A stretch of DNA of 11,241 bases, from contig VBCQ01000127.1 in the NCBI GenBank assembly GCA_005882155.1, positions 1 through 11,241 of the forward strand, in the 5' to 3' direction. The stretch is from Betaproteobacteria bacterium. GTDB taxonomy: Bacteria; Pseudomonadota; Gammaproteobacteria; Burkholderiales; Burkholderiaceae_C. Within the stretch, counting starts at the first letter, position 1. Every line of letters begins with the position of its first letter. Under the pieces are notes generated by a model. It searched no databases and was not told the DNA's origin. It was given only the letters and a program-made list of their open reading frames with translations. The position numbers and the translations under genes were made by a program. Positions 5,898-11,241 of this stretch are shown in pieces.

Positions 5898-5962
5898 GCG
5901 GATCCGGCTTCGCCGGTCCGCTGGCGGCGCCCCCTTGAGGGGGAGGCGCCGAAGGCGCTTCG
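5898..5962. repeat. Cluster of three GC-rich hairpins next to the TPR gene 3' end
   Basis: Three stems follow each other. 5898-5921 is GCGGA-t-CCGGC, loop TTC, GCCGG-TCCGC. 5930-5943 is CCCCC-TTGA-GGGGG, flanked by GGCG at 5926-5929 and CGCC at 5947-5950. 5950-5962 is CGAAG-GCG-CTTCG. The block ends 15 bp from the stop of the minus-strand TPR gene. A sequence of the form GGCGCCCCCTTGAGGGGG recurs between genes in several Burkholderiales as far as I recall, so it is probably a dispersed element that may also act as a barrier between the converging SYLF and TPR transcripts. Confidence 0.55.
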
Positions 5963-5977
5963 GGGGTGGTTCAATTC

Positions 5978-7777
5978 TCACAGTCGCGCCAGGTCGGGCC
6001 CGCTCTTCGGGCCGAACCAGGCGCGCTGGTAGGCCTGGCGCGCGGCGCGCTCGGCCGCTGCGTCGCCCTTCTTGCGCTCGACTTCGGCGAGCCCGGCAAG
6101 CGCCCAGCCGTTGTTGCGAACGCGGATGAGCGAATCGCGAAACGCCTTTTCGGCATCGTCGAGCCGGCCCTGGCGCAAGCGCACCGACGCGAGCGACTGG
6201 CGCACCGGGTAGTACCAGTACGGCGGCTCGGTGTAGGCAAGCGCGTCTTCGATCTCGATCGCGCTCTCGTATGACTTGGCGGCGCCGTCGAGGTCGCCGC
6301 TCGCGTCGGCGAGCCGGCCGGTCGCGACCGAGCGCGCGAGCTGAACAATGCTCTTGGCGGGCACGCCCCAAGGCTCGAAGGGCTTGAAGTCGGCATCGCT
6401 TTCGATCTTCATGAGCGCGTCGATTTCCTCGCGCGCATGTGTCGCGTCCTTGCGCGCCGCAAAGGCGATGGCGCGCGCGTAGTGATGCATCGCGGTCACG
6501 AGCACCAGGCCCTCGGGCGGTGCGCGCAGCGCAAGGATCGTCTGCGGATCGCTGAACTGCGCATGCGTCGTGTACGGCGCGGCCTTGATCGGCTGCAGGA
6601 TTGCGAACTGCTGCGCGACCTCGATTGGGATCGATGCATCGAGCTTGGCCGCGGCGGCGATCGCGGTACGCTCATCGCCACCGAGTTGCGCCGAGACCAT
6701 CACGAAATGGATGTTGTGCGGGTAGTACGCCGCCTTGTACAGCGGGTCCGATGGCGAGGTCTTGAAGTAGCGCTCGTCGACCTCGATCGCCTTCTGGTTC
6801 GCAGCGAGCGATTCGCGGTACATGCCGACGCGGTAGTAGATATGCGCCGGCATATGAACGAGGTGCCCGGCACCGGGCACGAGCGCGCCGAGGCGCTTCG
6901 CATACGGCAGTGCTTTCTCCGGCTGCGTTGACGCCTCCATCGCGTGGATGTAGAGGTGAATCGCACCGGCGTGCGCGGGATTGCGCTTCAGCACCATCTC
7001 GAGCGCGCTGACGATGTCGCTCGCGCGGCCTTTCGGCTTCGCGCCGCCGGCTTCCCAGTAGTCCCACGGCTGGGTGTCCATCGCGGCTTCGGCAGCGAGC
7101 GTCTGGATCGTGTCGTCGGCCGGAAACGTCGCCGCGACCGACTTCATCGCATCGGCGTAGGCGGCGTCGAGCGCCGCACGCTCGGCCTTCGGATCGGCCG
7201 AGTAGCGCGTAGCCAGCGCGTCGATCAGCGCACGCTCGCGCTCGCCGGCATGGTCCTTCAGTGCGACGGCGCGTGCGACCGCCGCGAGCGCTGGCGCATT
7301 CGCCTCCGGCGCCATCGGCACGTTGATGTTGGGCCCGAGGACGAGCGCTTCGCCCCAGAAGCACATCGCGCATTGGGCGTCGAGCCGCTGCGCCGCCTGG
7401 AACGCCCGCTGCGCCTCGGCATGGTTGAAGCCGAAGGCAAGGCGCAAGCCCTGGTTGAAATACGCCTGTGCCCGCGGCGTGTCGGTGCTGACCTTGAATG
7501 CGAGCGAGCCGAGGTTGTCGTAGAGCGGCACCTCGATGCTCGATGCTTTCGCTGCTGCGGTCCGGCTCGGCGGGGTGTCGGCTTGCGCGACGATCAAGGC
7601 CTTCAACAGCGCGGGCTGACCGCCGGCGACGGGGCCGCACGCGCGACCGGGATCGCTCAACAGCGGATCGAAGGTCTCGGCATTGCTGTGTCCGACAAAG
7701 CTCGCAGACGACGCGAGCCCGCAGACGGCGAGCACAACGACGATGCGGCGAATCGCGAACGGTGGACGTGAGTTCAT
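5978..7777 (-). CDS. Secreted tetratricopeptide-repeat protein with Cys pair and His motifs
   Basis: This is a 599-residue protein. The ATG at 7777 has AAAGGAGAGG just upstream, so the 22 extra residues back to 7843 are not used. An N-terminal hydrophobic segment (residues 9-28, with RRIVVVLAVCGLASSA) is a signal peptide or anchor. A first TPR-like pair of helices lies at about 101-135 (RAQAYFNQGLRLAFGFNHAEAQRAFQAAQ). It is followed directly by C136-A-M-C139 and FWGEALVLGPNINVPM. The middle has His-rich motifs: IHLYIHAMEAS (His274, His278), AGHLVHMPAHIYYRVG (His305, His308, His312) and YYPHNIHFV (His354, His357). More TPR helices lie at about 315-335 and 490-585. TPR arrays normally bind proteins; the fixed Cys and His positions hint at a metal or haem site, which is inference. 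I recognise it only as a recurrent bacterial TPR family without assigned function. It is transcribed alone. Confidence 0.8.
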   Translation of the reverse strand: MNSRPPFAIRRIVVVLAVCGLASSASFVGHSNAETFDPLLSDPGRACGPVAGGQPALLKALIVAQADTPPSRTAAAKASSIEVPLYDNLGSLAFKVSTDTPRAQAYFNQGLRLAFGFNHAEAQRAFQAAQRLDAQCAMCFWGEALVLGPNINVPMAPEANAPALAAVARAVALKDHAGERERALIDALATRYSADPKAERAALDAAYADAMKSVAATFPADDTIQTLAAEAAMDTQPWDYWEAGGAKPKGRASDIVSALEMVLKRNPAHAGAIHLYIHAMEASTQPEKALPYAKRLGALVPGAGHLVHMPAHIYYRVGMYRESLAANQKAIEVDERYFKTSPSDPLYKAAYYPHNIHFVMVSAQLGGDERTAIAAAAKLDASIPIEVAQQFAILQPIKAAPYTTHAQFSDPQTILALRAPPEGLVLVTAMHHYARAIAFAARKDATHAREEIDALMKIESDADFKPFEPWGVPAKSIVQLARSVATGRLADASGDLDGAAKSYESAIEIEDALAYTEPPYWYYPVRQSLASVRLRQGRLDDAEKAFRDSLIRVRNNGWALAGLAEVERKKGDAAAERAARQAYQRAWFGPKSGPDLARL

Positions 7778-7878
7778 GGACCTCTCCTTTTGCATCGCCG
7801 TTGGTCGGATCACAAGAATAGTTCTGACACGCGACGCGAACATCGCTTATTCTTCGGCCCGTGGATGCCACCTCATCG

Positions 7879-7956
7879 CTCAGCGCCGTTCGGGTCGACT
7901 CCCGACGACTGGCTCGACGTCGCTGTTGAGAGGTTTCGTCCTGCCCGAACGCTGAG
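7879..7956 (+). other. Long-range stem in the region upstream of the aminotransferase gene
   Basis: CTCAGC (7879-7884) plus GTTCGGG (7888-7894) pairs perfectly with CCCGAAC (7944-7950) plus GCTGAG (7951-7956), giving 13 base pairs with a 3-nt bulge (GCC) on one side and a 49-nt apical region. A competing short hairpin TCGGG (7890-7894) with CCCGA (7901-7905) uses the same left arm. This is followed by a strong terminator-like hairpin. The order is that of a structured leader or small RNA, but I match it to no known class. It lies within the 295-bp divergent gap 7778-8072, which otherwise shows no convincing gene. Confidence 0.3.
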
Positions 7957-7974
7957 ACCACGGCGTTCACCCAT

Positions 7975-8011
7975 GAAGGCCACGAGACCCCTCGTGGCCT
8001 TCACTGCTTTT
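7975..8011 (+). terminator. Terminator-like hairpin about 60 bp before the aminotransferase gene
   Basis: GAAGGCCACGAG (7975-7986) pairs perfectly with CTCGTGGCCTTC (7991-8002) around the loop ACCC: twelve base pairs. It is followed by ACTGC and TTTT (8008-8011). The stem is strong, but the T-run is short and starts five bases late. It faces the aminotransferase gene and there is no obvious plus-strand gene before it, so it could end a small RNA or attenuate a leader transcript. Confidence 0.45.
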
Positions 8012-8072
8012 GCGCCCCGAGGTGGACTCGCCGGCCTTCGATTCAAAGCCTCTTGATCGAAGGAACGACGAC

Positions 8073-9311
8073 ATGACACTCGCTACTCCCTTGTCCCCTG
8101 CCGCGCACAGCGCCGCGTTCGAGCGCTTCCCGGTTGCGTCGCTGATGAACGTCACGCAACGGCCACCTGCCGTGTTCACCCACGGCCGCGGCTGCTGGCT
8201 GTGGGACTCGGAAGGCCGCGCCTACCTCGACCTCGTGCAGGGCTGGGCGGTCAACACGCTCGGTCACGCGCCGCCCGCGATCGCAACCGCGCTCGCCGAG
8301 CAGGCCGGCCGACTTGTGCAGGCCGGCCCCGGCTTCTACAACGACCGCGCCGTCGAGCTGGCGCAGCGCCTCACCGCGCTGAGCGGGCTCGATCGCTGCT
8401 TCTTCACCAACAGCGGAGCCGAAGCCAACGAAGGCGCGATCAAGCTCGCGCGCAAGTTCGGCCAAGTCCATCGCGGCGGCGCGTTCGAGATCATCACCTT
8501 CGAGCATGCGTTCCATGGCCGCACGCTGGCGACGATGAGCGCGAGCGGCAAGCCGGGTTTCGACACGCTGTTCGCGCCGCAGGTCGCCGGCTTTCCGAAA
8601 GCGCGGCTGAACGACATCGACAGCGTTCGCGCGCTCGTCGGCGCGAACACGGTTGCGGTGATGCTCGAGACAATCCAGGGCGAGGCCGGCATCATCGAAG
8701 CGAGCGCGACTTTCATGCAGGCGCTGCGCGCGCTGTGCGACACCCACGGCCTGCTGCTGATGCTCGATGAAGTGCAGACCGGCATCGCGCGCACCGGCGA
8801 GCTCTGGGGCTTCGAAGCGAGCGGCGTGCGGCCCGACGTGATGACGCTCGGCAAGGGCCTCGGCGGCGGCGTGCCGATCGGCGCGGTGCTCGCGCGTGAC
8901 GCGGTCTGCTGCTTCGCGCACGGTGACCAGGGCGGCACCTACAACGGCAATGCGCTCGTCTGCGCGGCGGCATCCGCCGTGCTCGATGCGGTCAGCGCGC
9001 CGGGATTTCTCGCGAATGTGCGCTCGCGCAGCGCGCAACTGCGCAACGGACTGGATGCCATCGCCAAGCGCATCGGCAGCACGCCGGTGCGCGGGCGCGG
9101 CTTGCTGCTCGCGCTTGAATTGCCTCGCGTCGATCAAGCGCTGCGCGTTGCCGACACGCTTCGCGAGCGCGCTGGCGGTCCCGGCTCGCAGCCGGGCTTG
9201 CTCGTCAACCCGGTGCGGCCGCAATGCCTGCGCTTCGTGCCGGCGCTGAACATCACCGCCGACGAAGTCGAGCTCGCGTTGTCGTTGCTGGACAGCTCAA
9301 TCGCTCGTTGA
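8073..9311 (+). CDS. argD: Class III aminotransferase, probable acetylornithine transaminase
   Basis: This is a 412-residue PLP-dependent enzyme, the usual ArgD length (E. coli about 406). The ATG at 8073 has GAAGGA at suitable spacing; an in-frame ATG at 8010 would add residues not seen in the family. Visible motifs: TNSGAEANEGAIKLAR (residues 112-127) binds the cofactor phosphate; EHAFHGRT (144-151) stacks on the ring; ETIQGEAG (199-206) is the acetylornithine-type gateway-Glu region; LMLDEVQTG has Asp232 for the pyridine nitrogen; LGKGLGGG has the Schiff-base Lys261; GTYNGNAL closes the active site. The expected reaction is N-acetylornithine plus 2-oxoglutarate to N-acetylglutamate semialdehyde plus glutamate in arginine synthesis. 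Paralogues use succinylornithine, ornithine or GABA, and sequence alone does not exclude these. No other arginine gene is nearby. The final 15 bp overlap the end of the converging Liv-type gene. A structured region with a terminator-like hairpin lies upstream. Confidence 0.75.
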   Translation: MTLATPLSPAAHSAAFERFPVASLMNVTQRPPAVFTHGRGCWLWDSEGRAYLDLVQGWAVNTLGHAPPAIATALAEQAGRLVQAGPGFYNDRAVELAQRLTALSGLDRCFFTNSGAEANEGAIKLARKFGQVHRGGAFEIITFEHAFHGRTLATMSASGKPGFDTLFAPQVAGFPKARLNDIDSVRALVGANTVAVMLETIQGEAGIIEASATFMQALRALCDTHGLLLMLDEVQTGIARTGELWGFEASGVRPDVMTLGKGLGGGVPIGAVLARDAVCCFAHGDQGGTYNGNALVCAAASAVLDAVSAPGFLANVRSRSAQLRNGLDAIAKRIGSTPVRGRGLLLALELPRVDQALRVADTLRERAGGPGSQPGLLVNPVRPQCLRFVPALNITADEVELALSLLDSSIAR

Positions 9312-10526
9312 CAGCACCTCGCCGAAGCCTTGCCACTGCGTGCCGGTGAACTTGGCGAGCTGGCCCTGCTTGACGAGGAAGTAGTCGTTCGGGCTGCTGT
9401 TCAGCGACATGCCGGGCAAGAGCAGCGGCAGCTTCAAGTTCTTGATGTTCGCCGCCTGCTTCATCAGGTTCTCGCGCGTCAGGTCGTTGCCGCATTGCTT
9501 GAGCACGTGGACCATCGTCTGCGCCGTCAAATACGCGTACAGGTTCGAGGCGTCCTTCGGGTCGCCTTCACGGTAGTAGCGGCCCATGAAGGCGCGCCAT
9601 TCGAGCATCGCCGGGTCGTCTTTCCATTGCGGGTCGTTCGGGTCTTTGTAGTACTGCACGGTCAGCAGCCCGACCGACTTGTCGAGGCCGGCGGGCGTCA
9701 GCACCGAGCCGACCGACGCGCCGACGTTGTTGATGATGTGCAGCGGCTTCCAGCCCGAGTCGTAGGCCTTGCGGATCGCTTGGGCGGCGAACTTCGGCGT
9801 CGTGATGTCGATGAAGGTGTCGGCCTTCGAGCCTTGCAGCGTGAGGATCTGCGAGTCGACCGTCGGGTCGCTGACCTCGTAGGTCGCCTCGGCGACGATC
9901 ATCTTCGCGGCCGCTGCGCCGAGGCCGTCCTTCACGCCCTTCAGCAGGTCTTTGCCGTAGTCGTCGTTCTGGTAGAGGATCGCGATCTTCGCGTTCGGCT
10001 TGTTCTTCAGCAGGTACTTCGCGTAGATCTGCCCTTCGGCCTGGTAGCTCAGGTTGAAGCCGATCGTCCACGGGTAGTTCTTCGGGTCGGCCCATTTAGT
10101 CGCGCCGGTCGCGAGGAACAGATGCGGAATCTTCTTCGCGTTGACGTACTTGTGGATCGCGCTGTTGCTCGGCGTGCCAAGCGTTTGGAACAGCGCCAGC
10201 ACTTCGTCCTGCTCGACGAGCCGGCGCACCTGCTCGACCGCCTTCGGCGGGCTGTAGCCATCGTCGAGGCTGATCAAATTGACCTTGCGGCCGTTGATGC
10301 CGCCGGCATCGTTGATCTTCTTGAAGTAGGCCTGATGCAGCTTGCCGATCGTGCCGTAGGCCGACGCGGGCCCGCTGTAGGGCATCGTCTGGCCGAGCTT
10401 GATTTCGGTGTCGGATGCGCCGGGCCCGTACTTCTTCTGGGCGCCGGCAGGCAGTGCGGCGAACGCGAATCCGAGGGCGATCGCGCCGGCGATCAACGAG
10501 GTGCGGCGTGCGGGACGGAACTTCAT
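9297..10526 (-). CDS. Branched-chain amino acid type ABC transporter substrate-binding protein
   Basis: This is a 409-residue periplasmic binding protein of the Leu/Ile/Val (Peripla_BP_6) type. The ATG at 10526 has AGGAGA about six bases upstream; the 32 residues back to 10622 are excluded, as they would run into the preceding gene. The signal peptide (MKFRPARRTSLIAGAIALGF, ending at AGA before Gln30) is clear. The mature protein begins with IKLGQTMPYSGPASAYG, then NDAGGINGRKVNLISLDDGYSPPKAV, and NDDYGKDLLKGVKDGLG in the second lobe, all typical of this fold. At 409 residues it belongs to the longer group whose ligands are often aromatic or other carboxylates, amides or urea rather than Leu/Ile/Val, so the substrate is open. 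It lies 22 bp after the LivM-type permease in the same operon and is probably the last gene. Confidence 0.9.
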   Translation of the reverse strand: MKFRPARRTSLIAGAIALGFAFAALPAGAQKKYGPGASDTEIKLGQTMPYSGPASAYGTIGKLHQAYFKKINDAGGINGRKVNLISLDDGYSPPKAVEQVRRLVEQDEVLALFQTLGTPSNSAIHKYVNAKKIPHLFLATGATKWADPKNYPWTIGFNLSYQAEGQIYAKYLLKNKPNAKIAILYQNDDYGKDLLKGVKDGLGAAAAKMIVAEATYEVSDPTVDSQILTLQGSKADTFIDITTPKFAAQAIRKAYDSGWKPLHIINNVGASVGSVLTPAGLDKSVGLLTVQYYKDPNDPQWKDDPAMLEWRAFMGRYYREGDPKDASNLYAYLTAQTMVHVLKQCGNDLTRENLMKQAANIKNLKLPLLLPGMSLNSSPNDYFLVKQGQLAKFTGTQWQGFGEVLSTSD

Positions 10527-10548
10527 GGTCGTCTCCTGTGAGCTGCTA

Positions 10549-11241
10549 TCAACGCAATCGTCGCGCTCGCAGCCGACCCAAGACGATCCGGATGAACCCT
10601 GCCACTCCCGTCGGCATCGCATACATGAAGGCGATCAGGAACACGCCATAGATCGCCCACGGCGCTGCCTTAGAGATCTGATCGGCCACGTTGGGAATGA
10701 ACTGGATGAACAGCGCGCCATAGATCGCACCGGAGATCGACGCCAGCCCGCCGATGACCACGCCGACAAGCAGGCTGATCGACAGGAAGATCGAGAACGA
10801 ATCGGGCGCGACGAACTGGATCACGATCGCGCCGAGCGCGCCGGCGATGCCGGTGTACATCGCAGACACGCCGAAGGTCATCGCCTTCACCATCGCCGTG
10901 TTGACGCCCATCGCCTGCGCGGCGATCGGCTGGTCGCGGATCGCTACCATCGCGCGTCCGATGCGACCTCGCAGCAGGTTCCAGCCGAGCGCGAACAGCA
11001 GCAGCAACCAGGCGAGGACGACAAAGTAAAGCCACTGGTCCTGCGAGATCGCGAGCCACTCGGGAGCCTCTGGCTTGGTGATGACAATGCCCATCACGCC
11101 GCCGGTCCAATGCTCGAGCCCCTTGTACTTGAGGATCTGCGGCATCGCGACGCCGAGCGCGAAAGTCGCCAGCGACAGGTACAGCCCTTCGAGGCGCAGC
11201 GCCGGCAAGCCGAAGAGAAACCCCGCGACCGCGCAGGCCGC
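10549..11241 (-). CDS. livM: LivM-type ABC permease, C-terminal part (N-terminus outside window)
   Basis: The frame is open to the window edge, giving the last 230 residues; the in-frame TTG at 11207 is not the start, as the family sequence continues before it (AVAGFLFGLPALRLEGLYL). The LivM signature LRLEGLYLSLATFALG is followed by a loop, membrane helices (LYFVVLAWLLLLFALGWNLL), the cytoplasmic coupling segment RIGRAMVAIRDQPIAAQAMGVNTAMVKAMTFGVSAMYTGIAGAL, and then LLVGVVIGGLASISGAIYGALF. These are the expected permease motifs that contact the ATPases. The C-terminus is basic (RLRARRLR). LivH and the two ATPases LivG and LivF are presumably upstream beyond the window. Here the binding protein follows the permease instead of leading the operon, a common arrangement in Burkholderiales as I recall. 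Confidence 0.9.
   Translation of the reverse strand, partial: AACAVAGFLFGLPALRLEGLYLSLATFALGVAMPQILKYKGLEHWTGGVMGIVITKPEAPEWLAISQDQWLYFVVLAWLLLLFALGWNLLRGRIGRAMVAIRDQPIAAQAMGVNTAMVKAMTFGVSAMYTGIAGALGAIVIQFVAPDSFSIFLSISLLVGVVIGGLASISGAIYGALFIQFIPNVADQISKAAPWAIYGVFLIAFMYAMPTGVAGFIRIVLGRLRARRLR

Noticed and set aside
7879..7956. An integron attC site, because the arms GTTCGGG and CCCGAAC resemble its core ends.
   Set aside because: The attC core needs GTTRRRY and RYYYAAC; GTTCGGG breaks this at the fourth base, and no integrase or cassette array is present.
6672..7970. A 432-codon minus-strand frame overlapping the TPR gene.
   Set aside because: It is the +1-type shadow of the TPR gene: Arg- and Ala-rich with no signal peptide or domain, while the TPR frame has both and a strong ribosome binding site.
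7790..8056. An 88-codon plus-strand reading frame, or its last 27 codons from ATG 7973, as a leader peptide gene before the aminotransferase.
   Set aside because: No ribosome binding site or family resemblance, and the frame simply runs through the stem and terminator-like hairpin. The Arg content is not striking enough to argue for an arginine attenuator.
8043..9224. A long minus-strand open frame opposite the aminotransferase gene.
   Set aside because: Shadow frame with biased composition (A, R, E, H) and no recognisable motif; the plus strand has all class III aminotransferase motifs.

Overview
The window is strongly GC-rich, and codon third positions in the real genes are mostly G or C. 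Two substrate-binding and permease genes of the Liv type, an ECF-type sigma factor with a Cys-containing tail, an RlpA-like protein, an Mla/MCE lipid-transport cassette and a large secreted TPR protein together suggest a betaproteobacterium of the order Burkholderiales, perhaps the Rubrivivax/Leptothrix-like group. That placement is inference from gene content and composition; no 16S or other marker gene is present. It looks like an ordinary chromosomal segment: I see no transposase, integrase, phage gene, CRISPR array, tRNA or rRNA.

Layout. 1-534 (+) is the 3' part of an ECF-type sigma factor gene. 535-859 is a non-coding mosaic of short dispersed inverted repeats. 860-1905 (-) holds two small exported proteins: a His-rich secreted protein of unknown function and, downstream of it, an RlpA-like double-psi beta-barrel protein. 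A divergent intergenic region follows. 2105-4615 (+) is a tight three-gene operon: a divergent MlaE-type permease, an MCE (MlaD-type) protein and a helical lipoprotein that carries a perfect 54-bp in-frame tandem duplication. No ATPase gene lies with them. 4690-5064 (-) is a small cupin and 5186-5764 (+) is a SYLF (Ysc84-type) putative lipoprotein; these two are divergently arranged. 5765-5977 is a hairpin-rich intergenic region. 5978-7777 (-) is a 599-residue secreted TPR protein with conserved-looking Cys and His motifs. 7778-8072 is a divergent intergenic region with a long-range stem and a strong terminator-like hairpin. 8073-9311 (+) is a class III aminotransferase of the acetylornithine transaminase type. 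Its 3' end overlaps by 15 bp a convergent Liv-type operon, 9297-11241 (-), made of a branched-chain amino acid type substrate-binding protein and the LivM permease, which runs off the window.

How the genes work together. Most genes here act at the cell envelope: lipid movement between membranes (MlaE/MCE/lipoprotein), peptidoglycan or cell separation (RlpA-like), lipid-binding SYLF protein, secreted TPR protein, and solute uptake (Liv). The aminotransferase and the Liv transporter are neighbours and could both belong to amino-acid metabolism, but they are convergent and so not one operon. I did not find a clearly novel system. The most interesting items are the exact tandem duplication in the lipoprotein gene, the structured leader or small-RNA-like element upstream of the aminotransferase, the ATPase-less MCE cassette, the RlpA-like protein lacking two of three expected active-site residues, and the repeat mosaic.
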